A stretch of DNA of 64,000 nucleotides from Acidobacteriaceae bacterium (GTDB lineage: Bacteria > Acidobacteriota > Terriglobia > Terriglobales > Acidobacteriaceae), in NCBI GenBank assembly GCA_030041305.1, contig JASHOC010000309.1, forward strand, positions 1 through 64,000, given 5' to 3'. Each line of letters opens with the position of its first letter. Position 1 is the stretch's first letter. The position numbers were made by a program, and so were the translations under genes. The notes beneath the pieces were generated by a model. That model was not told the origin of the DNA and searched no databases. It saw only the letters and a list, made by a program, of their open reading frames with translations. Below, in pieces: positions 54,048-62,394 of this stretch.

Positions 54048-55064
54048 ATGCCCGAATCACCGCAAGTCGCCGCACCGCAAACTGTTGAGCCCGATCTGAA
54101 ACCCGTGGCTTACGTTTCCATGGATCCCACTCCCGATCTCGAAGCCGTCTATCTCAAGATCGTCAAGCCGGTGCTTGAGAATCACGGCCTCATCTGCAAA
54201 CGATCCGAGAGCCGCGACTGGGCGAGCATTATCACTCCGCAGGCCCTTGAATACATTGATGAGGCCGACCTCGTCCTCTGCGACCTTACGCGCAGTTCGG
54301 TTCGAACCTATTACGAGTTGGGAATCGCGCACGCGTTCAGAAAGAACACCGTTCTCGTCTCGCAAGCAACGGCTGAAATCCCCTTCGACACTCGCTATCA
54401 GCGCGCCATTGCCTACAAAGACGACCGGTTCGGCCTGCTCGAATTGCGCGATAGCCTTTCCGACGTCCTCGACACCATGTATTCTCGCGAGGCCGCGAGC
54501 GCAGCCGCTACCCGGGTCTCCTGGGAAACGGTGGCCAGGAACGATGGGGAACTCGAAAGCGCCCGTATCGCTCTCTTTCATACCACTCCTGAAGCGCGGC
54601 GTTACGCGTTGCGCATTCTGGGCGACTATCGCGACGACGTATCGTACGACAAGGTGCTCTGGCTCATCACCAAGGGCACTGAGTCGCCTGACGTGGTGCG
54701 CGATGGACTTACGACTCTGCACAAAATCAATCCCGAGAAAGCGCTGGACCAATTGCAGGGCCGGTTTGGCCTTTGGCACCCCGATTTTTCCGTGCGCGAG
54801 CGCGTGGTCCTTTTGCTGGGAAACTATGCCAAGACACCGGAATTGGTCAATCGCCTCATGGATCAAATGGGCGATACAAGCTGGGGCGTGCGCCTGGCCG
54901 TCTGCCAAGTACTGGGAAAGTGGTGCGCGGCCGAGGCGGTAAATATCCTTCGTGAAAGGCGGAGCGTGGATCCCGAGCAGGTGGTGCGCCTGGCTGCCGA
55001 TGAGGCGTTGCGCTCCATCCGCCGCGCGGAAGGGCAGGTGAGCCGTGACGCGGTATCACAATGA
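54048..55064 (+). CDS. Nucleoside deoxyribosyltransferase-like domain fused to HEAT repeats
   Basis: 338 residues, start preceded by AAGGAA, 24 bp after the STAND gene. Residues ~18-130 have the Nuc_deoxyrib_tr fold: PVAYVSMDPTPDLEAVYLKI, IDEADLVLCDL (Asp79) and SSVRTYYELGIAHAFRK, where Glu90 sits at the position of the catalytic Glu of the family. Residues ~165-335 are HEAT-like helical repeats (RRYALRILGDYRDDVSYDKV; GVRLAVCQVLGKW). The domain could cleave or bind a nucleotide-type ligand such as NAD or a nucleoside. It overlaps the next gene's GTG start by 20 bp. Confidence 0.8.
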   Translation: MPESPQVAAPQTVEPDLKPVAYVSMDPTPDLEAVYLKIVKPVLENHGLICKRSESRDWASIITPQALEYIDEADLVLCDLTRSSVRTYYELGIAHAFRKNTVLVSQATAEIPFDTRYQRAIAYKDDRFGLLELRDSLSDVLDTMYSREAASAAATRVSWETVARNDGELESARIALFHTTPEARRYALRILGDYRDDVSYDKVLWLITKGTESPDVVRDGLTTLHKINPEKALDQLQGRFGLWHPDFSVRERVVLLLGNYAKTPELVNRLMDQMGDTSWGVRLAVCQVLGKWCAAEAVNILRERRSVDPEQVVRLAADEALRSIRRAEGQVSRDAVSQ

Positions 55065-57135
55065 AACCTCCGTGTTCGCCAATCCCAGCCAGCCTCGCCG
55101 GTCTCTGGCCGCTGCGGGCCCTGAGGCGAATGTTGAGCCGAGAATTGGCGTCAGCTTTCTCGGCGAGCGGCTGCGCCAATCGAGCCTGTCGCTGTTCGAT
55201 ATTGCTCCCCTTGAGTTCAATGACGCCCGCCGGGAGCTGGTCGCGGTTCTGGCCAACCTGAACACTCCGGCCGCTCAAAAGCGCCTCGCCGCCTTCACCA
55301 CGGATAGCGACGCGTTTACCCGCACCGCGGCCTGCATTGCCTTGCTCCAGTTTGGCGATGCCCGCGGCGCCGATGGCCTCTTCAACGCCATCAGCCGGTT
55401 CGAATGGAAGCAGCGCCAGGAAATGGCCGACGCGCTCGGGTTTTCCGGATTCTCCGCCACGCTGCCCATCCTCCTGCGCCTCGTCAAAGATAGCGATTAC
55501 GACGTGCGCCGCAGCGCCGCGAATGCGCTCGGGAATCTCGGATTACCCGAAGCCATTCCCGACCTGGTCGACGTGGCAGGGCAGGATTCGAACGATGGCG
55601 TGCGGGCCTATGCCGCCCTGGCGCTCGCCAAATTGGGCGAATCACTGGATGCGGTCACGGCGGCAAGCTATCTCGAAGCCCCCCCCACAGCCGCGTTCCA
55701 ATTGCGCGGAGCAAGCGCGCTGATGCGGCTCGGAAATCGTGCTGGTAGAGGCGCACTCCGCCGCATGGTTGAGCAGTCGTCTCCGCCATATCCCGAATTG
55801 GCCGCCGCCATGCTGGTCCATGGCGAAGGCTGGAAAGATCTCGAATTGGTTCAGTGGCTCGTCAAGAGTTCCAATGACAAGGTCCGATTGGTGGGCGTGA
55901 TGGCGCTTTGCCGGTCAAGCGATGAAGCCGCGTTCACCACGCTCATGGATCGGCTGTATTCCGACAGCGCCGAAATCCGGGCGACTATCACCGCTTGGCT
56001 GTCCATCTGCCCCAATCCCGCCGCGCCAGGAGCCCTGCTCCGGGTGGTCGAAAGCACTGACAGCTCGCCGCGCCTAGGTGAAGCGTTGGCCGCGCTCGCG
56101 CGCCGCGAAGAGCCGTTGCCTGGCGAAACCATCTTCGCGTGGGCTGCAAACTACCAACCCGAAGTTCGCGAGGCCGCCGCCCAGTGGCTCGCCAGTTGCC
56201 ACGATTCCACCGAGGCTCTCGACCGGCTTTTGACTCTGGCCGAAGATGAAGGCAGCGATATCAGCGCCAATGCGCTTGTCTCCCTCTCCGAGTTCGACGA
56301 TCCGCGCGTCTTCCCGGCGCTGATCTCCAAGCTCCAGAGCAAGTCCTGGCAGCAACGCCTCGGCGCCACGCTCGGAATCGAGGTCATGGGCAAACGCGCC
56401 GAGAATCTTCTGGTGGACATGATAGACGACGTCCAGGAGCACGCAAAGCTGACCCCGCTCATCGACTTGCTCTCGCGCATGGAAGGTTCGCCCCGCACCC
56501 GGCGCGTAATTCTTGAGCGCGCCTTGGCGGACCCGGCGATATGGATCAAAACCGCGGAACAGGTCGCCGCATCCGGCGATCAATCTGCGGTTCCAGGGGA
56601 TCCATCGGTAATTCCCAGTGTGACCGCCGCTCTTTCTTCGCCGGACGCGCGCATCCGCCAGACGGCTGCAATCGCGCTGGGCGCCATCGGCGACGACGCG
56701 ACCATAGCTCCGCTGTTGGAAGTGCTCTCCGATGTGAGTTGGGAGGTGCGCGTACGCGCGGCGCAGAGTCTCGAAAAAGTGACGGCGCGCAACCCGGAGC
56801 TGCTTCACCAGGGACTGCGGGTTCGCAAACCCGGCGTGCGCGCTCGGGTTGCCGAGTTGTTGGGTCGGGTGCACGGCTCAGGCTCTTCTGCGGCCTTGAT
56901 CGAAGCCATGTCCGACGGAAATCGGCTGGTCCGCGCCAACGCCGCCGGAGCCCTCGGCATGATCGGCGACCCACGCTCCGTTCCAACACTGATTCAGGCT
57001 CTCCAAGACCCGGACCGCGGGGTAAGAAATATGGCCGCCGGCGCCCTCAAAGAAATCGGCGGCGACGAGTCCCTCGCGGCCGTACGGGACTGGACCCTGG
57101 AGCGAAGGGCCTCTGCGGAAGGGCAGACAAACTGA
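55045..57135 (+). CDS. Large HEAT-repeat scaffold protein
   Basis: 696 residues from a GTG that lies 20 bp inside the preceding gene, so translation is probably coupled. Nearly the whole length consists of HEAT repeats (DSDYDVRRSAANALGNLGLPEAIPDL; DVSWEVRVRAAQSLEKV; DGNRLVRANAAGALGMIGDPRSV; DPDRGVRNMAAGALKEIGGDES), about 15 or more. No enzyme motif is seen. It likely binds partners, nucleic acid or ligand as a curved scaffold for the neighbouring STAND and deoxyribosyltransferase-like proteins. Confidence 0.88.
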   Translation: MTRYHNETSVFANPSQPRRSLAAAGPEANVEPRIGVSFLGERLRQSSLSLFDIAPLEFNDARRELVAVLANLNTPAAQKRLAAFTTDSDAFTRTAACIALLQFGDARGADGLFNAISRFEWKQRQEMADALGFSGFSATLPILLRLVKDSDYDVRRSAANALGNLGLPEAIPDLVDVAGQDSNDGVRAYAALALAKLGESLDAVTAASYLEAPPTAAFQLRGASALMRLGNRAGRGALRRMVEQSSPPYPELAAAMLVHGEGWKDLELVQWLVKSSNDKVRLVGVMALCRSSDEAAFTTLMDRLYSDSAEIRATITAWLSICPNPAAPGALLRVVESTDSSPRLGEALAALARREEPLPGETIFAWAANYQPEVREAAAQWLASCHDSTEALDRLLTLAEDEGSDISANALVSLSEFDDPRVFPALISKLQSKSWQQRLGATLGIEVMGKRAENLLVDMIDDVQEHAKLTPLIDLLSRMEGSPRTRRVILERALADPAIWIKTAEQVAASGDQSAVPGDPSVIPSVTAALSSPDARIRQTAAIALGAIGDDATIAPLLEVLSDVSWEVRVRAAQSLEKVTARNPELLHQGLRVRKPGVRARVAELLGRVHGSGSSAALIEAMSDGNRLVRANAAGALGMIGDPRSVPTLIQALQDPDRGVRNMAAGALKEIGGDESLAAVRDWTLERRASAEGQTN

Positions 57136-57226
57136 AGGCCGGCCCTCCCACGCTGTCCGGTTTTTTGAATGCGCGCGAGCACGTCGCCACGCTACAATGG
57201 CTTCCATCTCTCCCACGGAGGCGCAC

Positions 57227-57673
57227 ATGCACAGGCTTCTCTTCGCGGCTCTCGCCCTATCTTTTGCCGCCGCCCCGCTCTTCGGCCAGGGAGCGCCGCC
57301 GCAAGGCGCCGCCGGCCAGCCCTATGCCGTCGAGTACTACTACAAGGTCCAATGGGGTCATCAGCAGGAGTTTCTCTCGCTCTTCCTCAAGAACCACTAT
57401 CCGCTGCTCAAGAAAATCCAATCCACCGGCCGCATTCTCTCGCTCAAAGTCGAGTCCCCTGCCTACCACACCACCGAGGACGGCCGCTGGGACTATCGCG
57501 TAACGATCATTTACAAAGACTCCACCGCGGCCACCACGGCAAATCCCGACGAAGAGTCATTCATCAAGCAGCTCTGGCCCGATCAGGAGACGTATCAAAA
57601 AGAAGAACAGCGCCGCTTCGAAATTCTCGCGGCGCACTGGGATCTGCCGGTTACGGACATTACGCCGAAGTAG
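57227..57673 (+). CDS. Secreted protein of unknown function
   Basis: 148 residues from the ATG at 57,227, with GGAGG six bases upstream. Signal peptide MHRLLFAALALSFAAAPLFGQ. Mature part begins with YAVEYYYKVQWGHQQEFLSLFLKNHYPLLKKI, followed by TTEDGRWDYRVTIIYKD; it resembles a dimeric alpha-beta barrel (EthD/ABM-like) but I cannot assign a family. It follows the HEAT operon by ~90 bp and may be unrelated to it. Confidence 0.75.
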   Translation: MHRLLFAALALSFAAAPLFGQGAPPQGAAGQPYAVEYYYKVQWGHQQEFLSLFLKNHYPLLKKIQSTGRILSLKVESPAYHTTEDGRWDYRVTIIYKDSTAATTANPDEESFIKQLWPDQETYQKEEQRRFEILAAHWDLPVTDITPK

Positions 57674-57739
57674 TGGCCCATGGTCGGAGATCAGGGATCC
57701 GTCCGCCACTGGTGGCCTGTGTTTTCGGGTCCAATTATA

Positions 57740-57848
57740 GCGGTTCTCCAATTGGTGTAGAGCAGAACCTCGAACGTTGAGTGGCGTTTTTCCCAAGAAA
57801 ACGCCACCCGGCACGCCCCTCAAAACTTCACGGCAATTGGAGAACCGC
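57740..57848. repeat. 109-bp element with 15-bp perfect inverted ends and an internal hairpin
   Basis: GCGGTTCTCCAATTG (57,740-57,754) is the exact reverse complement of 57,834-57,848. Within the interval, GTGGCGTTTT/AAAACGCCAC (57,781-57,790 with 57,798-57,807) makes a second perfect stem with a 7-base loop. It is non-coding and lies between convergent genes. It fits a MITE-like insertion or an elaborate bidirectional terminator; no target duplication is obvious. Confidence 0.75.
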
Positions 57849-57879
57849 CGTAAATCAGGGGATGAATCGACAGCATTGC

Positions 57880-58887
57880 TCATGAATCGCCCCGCTCGCG
57901 CCACTTCCGCACCAAATCCTCAGCCGCCCCGCCCCACTCCGGATATTCAAATTCAAACCCGGCCTCCAGCAGCCGTCCCGGCGCCACGCGCCGGCTCTTT
58001 AGAACCAGCTCCGGCTCCGTGCGCATCAAGAATGATCCCAGCGCAATCACCAGCGCGGGCGCGGGTAACCCATTGGGCATATTCCAGGCCTCACGCAGCG
58101 CGCCCATGAACTCGCGATTGGGCAACGGATGCGGCGCAGCCAGATTCACCGGCCCCTCCATCTCTTCGTGTTCGATCAGAAACTCCAACGCCCGCGCAAA
58201 ATCCGCCTCGTGCATCCACGACACATATTGCCGCCCGTTGCCCTGGGTCCCTCCCAGACCCACACGCACCAGCCGCGACAGCACCGCAAATACGCTGCCC
58301 GGCGCTGGGCTCATCACCAGTGAAGTACGCATCGCCACCTTGCGCGTGCGCGGCGTCGGCGCGCCAAAGAACGCGCCCTCCCAGTCCTTCACCAGGCTCA
58401 CGGTCCAATCCCACTTGGCGGGCGCGCGCCGCCAACGCGAAATCTTCTCGCCCCCGCCAATCTCCCCCGTGGCCTCGTCCATCGCCCGGTCCGTCGCATG
58501 CCGGTAAATCGTCGCCGTCGACGCGTTCAACCACACCCGCGGCGGGCTGGCAAGGCGCCCAATCGCCTCATGCAGCAGCCGCGTCGGCCCGATGCGCGAT
58601 TCATATAGCTCCCGCCGGTGACGCGCCGTGGCCCGGCAATTCACGCTCCGGCCGGAGAGGTTGATGCACACGTCCGCGCCTTCGAGCGTCTCCACCCACG
58701 GCCCCAGCCGCATTCCATCCCAATGGACCGTCTGCCACGACGCCGTGTACGGCCCGCGCGTCAGCACCGTTACCTCGTGCCCACGCTCCTGAAAATAGTC
58801 CGCCAGCATTCGGCCAATCTGTCCACTGCCGCCGGGCAGAACAATCCGAAGCCGATGCGGAGACGCCGAAGCAAAGTCCATGCACAC
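57880..58887 (-). CDS. TIGR01777-family NAD(P)-dependent epimerase (YfcH/SDR39U1-like)
   Basis: 335 residues. LRIVLPGGSGQIGRMLADYFQERGHEVTVLTRG (NAD motif ~13-45), VCINLSGRSVNCRATARHRRELYESRI, TATIYRHATD, VSWMHEADFARALEFLIEHE, and the C-terminal RRVAPGRLLEAGFEFEYPEW (DUF1731-type) match the family. The usual GxxGxxG is altered to GGSGQIG. Cellular function is poorly known (proposed in cell division or nucleotide-sugar metabolism). Runs convergent to the secreted protein gene. Confidence 0.88.
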   Translation of the reverse strand: MCMDFASASPHRLRIVLPGGSGQIGRMLADYFQERGHEVTVLTRGPYTASWQTVHWDGMRLGPWVETLEGADVCINLSGRSVNCRATARHRRELYESRIGPTRLLHEAIGRLASPPRVWLNASTATIYRHATDRAMDEATGEIGGGEKISRWRRAPAKWDWTVSLVKDWEGAFFGAPTPRTRKVAMRTSLVMSPAPGSVFAVLSRLVRVGLGGTQGNGRQYVSWMHEADFARALEFLIEHEEMEGPVNLAAPHPLPNREFMGALREAWNMPNGLPAPALVIALGSFLMRTEPELVLKSRRVAPGRLLEAGFEFEYPEWGGAAEDLVRKWRERGDS

Positions 58888-58916
58888 AGCTTATCGAAGA
58901 TACAGTTGCGCGGGGC

Positions 58917-59462
58917 TTATGGACGCGGTGGCGTCGGATATCCGCCCATCGCCCACCGCCGATGACGATTGCGAACCTCCGCAATGATCAACACGGCTCC
59001 CAGGACCACCACCAGCGCCGGAGCCCAGAAGATCCACTCGGGAATCCATACGCGGTCACCGCGGACGATGGTCGAACCGGGCGCATAAACGGCGCCGAAG
59101 ATCGACACCATGTCCTTCCCGACCGTGACGTTTTCGCCCAGCCGCACGCTGCCGAAGAAACTCACCATATCGTGACCGATCGAGGAGCCGTCCTCGGCGT
59201 GCACCCCGCCAAAAAAGCTCACCACATCGTGCTCGGCCTCGCCAGCCAGGTGAACGTCGCCGAAAAAAACCACAATATCGTGCGTCACCTTGCCCTGCAC
59301 GTGTACATTGCAAAAAAAGCAGACCGCATCGTGAACCCGCTGGTCCGCGGTCACGTGAATGTTGCTGAAAATCTGCACCGCGTCCTGGTCGGCATGGGCG
59401 AGCGTCGATACGGCCACAAGGGCGGCGGCCAGCAGGCTGGCGCCGAGCACTCGATGCGTCAT
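58917..59462 (-). CDS. Exported repeat protein with HDxVxFFGxVH repeats and C-terminal TM
   Basis: 181 residues from the ATG at 59,462 (GGAGG upstream); a longer frame extends into the divergent ArsR gene and is not used. Signal peptide LLAAALVAVSTLAHA. Five near-identical ~18-residue repeats follow: RVHDAVCFFCNVHV, VTHDIVVFFGDVHL, AEHDVVSFFGGVHA, IGHDMVSFFGSVRL, TVGKDMVSIFGAVYA. This periodicity suggests a short beta-helix like bactofilins. C-terminal TM IFWAPALVVVLGAVLIIA. Role unknown. Confidence 0.78.
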   Translation of the reverse strand: MTHRVLGASLLAAALVAVSTLAHADQDAVQIFSNIHVTADQRVHDAVCFFCNVHVQGKVTHDIVVFFGDVHLAGEAEHDVVSFFGGVHAEDGSSIGHDMVSFFGSVRLGENVTVGKDMVSIFGAVYAPGSTIVRGDRVWIPEWIFWAPALVVVLGAVLIIAEVRNRHRRWAMGGYPTPPRP

Positions 59463-59565
59463 AGCGCCTCCTCCGCTTCCTACGCGCCAAACCGGAGAAA
59501 AGTTCACGAACAAGATCAATCTCCTTAAATTCCCGCGCCGGCGCCGGCGGCCTGTGGAAAAACAT

Positions 59566-59621
59566 TCAACCTGATGGTTGACAGCTTTCCGGTCTTCCGC
59601 TACATTCAACCACATGGTTAA
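59566..59621. promoter_or_regulatory. Two ArsR-type operators over the arsR-like start codon
   Basis: TCAACC-TGAT-GGTTGA (59,566-59,581) is a perfect palindrome; TCAACC-ACAT-GGTTAA (59,606-59,621) repeats it with one change. Both are embedded in ATTCAACC...GGTT(G/A)ACAG direct repeats, centres 40 bp apart (about four helical turns). The second site contains the ATG at 59,614, suggesting tight autorepression. Confidence 0.75.
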
Positions 59622-59961
59622 CAGTAACGCCGCCCGGCTGGATTCCATCTTCCACGCCCTCTCCGACGCCACGCGCCGCTCCATTCTGCGCGATGTGGCC
59701 GTCAAAGACAAAACTGTCGGCGAAGTGGCCAGGCCGTACCGCATGTCTCTGGCCGCGGTATCCAAGCACCTCAACGTGCTCGAATCCGCCGAGCTGATCG
59801 CCCGGCGGCGGAGAGGAAGTTTCCAGATTGTGCGGTTGAAGGCGCGAAATCTGCGGCCCGCGGAACAATGGCTGGCCTGGTACGACAAATTCTGGAACCG
59901 GCAACTCGACGCCCTCCAGACCTACCTTGAAGGAGACGAGCATGAGCACAACGATGGCTGA
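59614..59961 (+). CDS. ArsR-family transcriptional regulator (SdpR-like)
   Basis: 115 residues from the ATG at 59,614. LDSIFHALSDATRRSILRDVAVKDKTVGEVARPYRMSLAAVSKHLNVLESAELIARRRRGSFQIVRL is the winged helix of the ArsR branch that pairs with AHSA1-domain proteins; no metal-binding cysteines are present, so it is not a metal sensor. Its stop overlaps the SRPBCC gene by 20 bp. The two palindromes over its start should be its own binding sites. Confidence 0.92.
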   Translation: MVNSNAARLDSIFHALSDATRRSILRDVAVKDKTVGEVARPYRMSLAAVSKHLNVLESAELIARRRRGSFQIVRLKARNLRPAEQWLAWYDKFWNRQLDALQTYLEGDEHEHNDG

Positions 59962-60421
59962 AACGCAGAAGGGCGCAACTCTGAGGGTGGAGATTCGCCG
60001 TGTGATCCGCGCCAGCAGGCAGCGGGTTTTTGAAGCATGGACCAAGCCGGAGGAGATTCGGAAGTGGATGGCCCCCGGGGCTATGAACGCGGCGGAAGTT
60101 GAATCGGACGGCAGTAACGGCGGGAAATACCGGATCGTTATGCAGGGCTCGATCGAAGGCAAGCCGGAAGACGCGGAGCGGCGCGTTTGGGTCGAGGGCG
60201 AGTACACGGCCGTGATTCCCAATGAGTTGGTGAGTTACACCTGGCGGCCCGCTTGGAGTCCCGGCGAGGAGTCGCAAGTCACCCTGCGCCTGCGCGACGT
60301 GGACGGAGGCACGGAAATCGTGCTCACACATGAGCGCTTTGCCACCATCGAGTCTCGCAACGGCCATGAGCGCGGCTGGACAAACATCCTCGACAAGCTG
60401 GCTAACTACCTCGGCAGATAA
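59942..60421 (+). CDS. SRPBCC / AHSA1-domain protein
   Basis: 159 residues from the ATG at 59,942 (AAGGAGA upstream). LRVEIRRVIRASRQRVFEAWTKPEEIRKWMAPG begins the START/Bet v1-like fold; NELVSYTWRPAWSPGEESQVTLRLRDVDGGTEIVLTHERF and HERGWTNILDKLANYL close it. Such proteins bind hydrophobic ligands in a deep pocket. It is encoded with its ArsR regulator, the standard two-gene module. Confidence 0.93.
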   Translation: MSTTMAETQKGATLRVEIRRVIRASRQRVFEAWTKPEEIRKWMAPGAMNAAEVESDGSNGGKYRIVMQGSIEGKPEDAERRVWVEGEYTAVIPNELVSYTWRPAWSPGEESQVTLRLRDVDGGTEIVLTHERFATIESRNGHERGWTNILDKLANYLGR

Positions 60422-60482
60422 GAAGCCATAACATAGTGCGAAATCGCGGCGCCCGGCAATCTGCTCGTGCGCCGCGCGCGTC

Positions 60483-61208
60483 TCACGCCGGCCTCAGCGC
60501 CTCGGTCCATTCGGCCGCCGAATCCACCACCACGTCCGGCGGCGAATCCATCAGGTTGTGCGGCCCGAATCCAAAATCGCACCCCAGACTCCATACTCCG
60601 GCGTTGTGCGCCGTCTCCACGTCCACGCGGCTATCCCCGATCATCACCGTCTCTTCGGGCAGCGCGCCCGTCTCCTGCATCAGCGAGCGCAACCCGTAGG
60701 GGTCGGGCTTCTTCGCTGGAAAACTGTCGCCACCGTAAATGTGTAGAAAATAACTTGCCAGCCCCAGACCTTCGCAAATCCCCCGCGCCGGCCGCACCGG
60801 TTTGTTGGTCAGCACCGCCATGGTCCGCGGCGTCCCGCGCGGCGCTTCATGCAGCTCATGTAACGCCTTCAGCGCTTCCAGCACGCCTTCGTAAGCGTAG
60901 GTGAAGTCCAGCTTGTGCTCGCGATAATACTGCAGAAAAAACGCGTACGCCTTTTTGAAAAGCTCCTCGTCCACGGCCTCGGTCTGCAAGTTGCTCGCCA
61001 GCGCCAGCGAGCGCCGCATCAGCATCGGCGCGCCATTCCCCACAAAACTCGCAATCGCCGGGTCCGGCAACGGCTCGTGATCGAACTCCTGGAGCGTGGC
61101 GTTTACGCTGTTACACAAATCCTGGGCGGAGTCGATCAGCGTGCCATCCAGATCGAAGACCAGCAATTTCAGCCGCTCCACGGGAATGGGGCGAAGGACT
61201 CGAATCAT
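60483..61208 (-). CDS. gph: HAD-family phosphoglycolate phosphatase-like hydrolase
   Basis: 241 residues. HAD motif I LVFDLDGTLIDSAQDL (~17-32, nucleophile Asp), cap domain with the FVGNGAPMLMRRSL stretch of phosphoglycolate phosphatases, motif II AVLTNKPV, motif III/IV KKPDPYGL and MIGDSRVDVETAHNAG. It would hydrolyse 2-phosphoglycolate from DNA repair or photorespiration-type reactions; other sugar phosphates are possible. Confidence 0.9.
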   Translation of the reverse strand: MIRVLRPIPVERLKLLVFDLDGTLIDSAQDLCNSVNATLQEFDHEPLPDPAIASFVGNGAPMLMRRSLALASNLQTEAVDEELFKKAYAFFLQYYREHKLDFTYAYEGVLEALKALHELHEAPRGTPRTMAVLTNKPVRPARGICEGLGLASYFLHIYGGDSFPAKKPDPYGLRSLMQETGALPEETVMIGDSRVDVETAHNAGVWSLGCDFGFGPHNLMDSPPDVVVDSAAEWTEALRPA

Positions 61209-61308
61209 ATTTCCAGTTTACCGGGACCCGGTGTGCGCAAAACGCCCCGCGCCCGCTGCGGTCGTGAGTCGCCAAAAGGCCGTTTCAACGGGCCTTTGCG
61301 TCCGCCCA

Positions 61309-62154
61309 TCAATGAATCCGTATGCTTCCTGAGCCGGTCCCGACGCGCACCACGGGTCCGCCGCCGGCGACGTTGCCCATCACGTGATGGCGTCCCAGGC
61401 TGCCCTGCATCGCAATCTGGCGATCGCAGTGAATACCGCCCGAGCCGGTGTGCGCCTCCAGGGTAAAACCAGCGTCACCCGTCCATAGCTCGATGCCCCC
61501 CGAGCCGGTATTCAGCCGCCACGGGCCGGACGGCGTTCCCGTCACCTTGATGCCGCCCGAGCCGGTGTGGGCGCGCAACCCTCCGTGCACGCCGCGCAGA
61601 TCAATCGATCCCGATCCGGTCTCCGCCTTCGCGTCGCCGTCGCCCGTCGCTTCCGCATAGATGCTTCCCGATCCCGTATCCAGCGAAAATCCGTCCCGCA
61701 GTCCCGTGGCGCGGATCGAGCCCGAGCCGGTGTGCAGCCGCGCGTCCGTGCCCACCCCATCGTCCGTCAGACTCCCCGATCCGGTTCCGGCGTCGAGGTA
61801 CGCGTCCGCCGGCGCTTCAATCTCATACTCGATGCTGATGTTGTGCAAACTGCCCTGGTTTATGCCCACGCGGACGATATTGCCCGTCTGCTCAATCGGT
61901 GGATGCGCCGCAATCTCATTGAGCGGTTGGTCGCCTCCACCCCAACCCCAGGTCGACCGCACTCGCCCGAAAATGTGCACCCGCCCCGCCGGCCCGGCAG
62001 TTAGGTGAATCGAGCCCGATCCGGTGGCCACCTTCAGATCCACTCGCCCGCTGACCGTCAGGTTGCGCTCGAAGGTCGCCTCCGCGCTCCACGCCGGAGC
62101 GGTCGCCATTGCCGCCGCTCCCATCAATGCTGCCGCCCAAAGAAAATTCCTCAT
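61309..62154 (-). CDS. Secreted DUF4097-type protein with TGSGSI repeats
   Basis: 281 residues from the ATG at 62,154; signal peptide MRNFLWAAALMGAAAMATAPAWSA. The mature protein is almost entirely beta repeats of ~18-20 residues, each ending TGSGSI or TGSGGI (nine copies, e.g. LKVATGSGSIHL, ARLHTGSGSIRATG, AHTGSGGIHC), the signature of the DUF4097 beta-solenoid family. Probably a surface or periplasmic scaffold. Function of the family is unknown. Confidence 0.85.
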   Translation of the reverse strand: MRNFLWAAALMGAAAMATAPAWSAEATFERNLTVSGRVDLKVATGSGSIHLTAGPAGRVHIFGRVRSTWGWGGGDQPLNEIAAHPPIEQTGNIVRVGINQGSLHNISIEYEIEAPADAYLDAGTGSGSLTDDGVGTDARLHTGSGSIRATGLRDGFSLDTGSGSIYAEATGDGDAKAETGSGSIDLRGVHGGLRAHTGSGGIKVTGTPSGPWRLNTGSGGIELWTGDAGFTLEAHTGSGGIHCDRQIAMQGSLGRHHVMGNVAGGGPVVRVGTGSGSIRIH

Positions 62155-62394
62155 CGCCCTCCTCACTTCCCCTCCTTGCTTCCGTACGCATACAGACGGT
62201 TTCCGGTTCCCCGCTCGTCGCAGCATTTCTCTCTCTGCTGCAAGTCAAGACGGGAATTCAAGTAACGATTCCTTCAGGGAATCGCCACCTTGGATTGGAC
62301 TGGGCACGGGCTACATGTGAAGGAGAAGTACTCTCGATTGCTCTCAGCGGCCACCTTCCAGACCGATCATCCTCCCTATCTGTTGCGTCCGCCA

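Noticed and set aside
56541-57503. 320-codon plus-strand frame across the HEAT gene and the secreted protein gene
   Set aside because: Arginine/serine-rich shadow of two well-supported genes in other frames.
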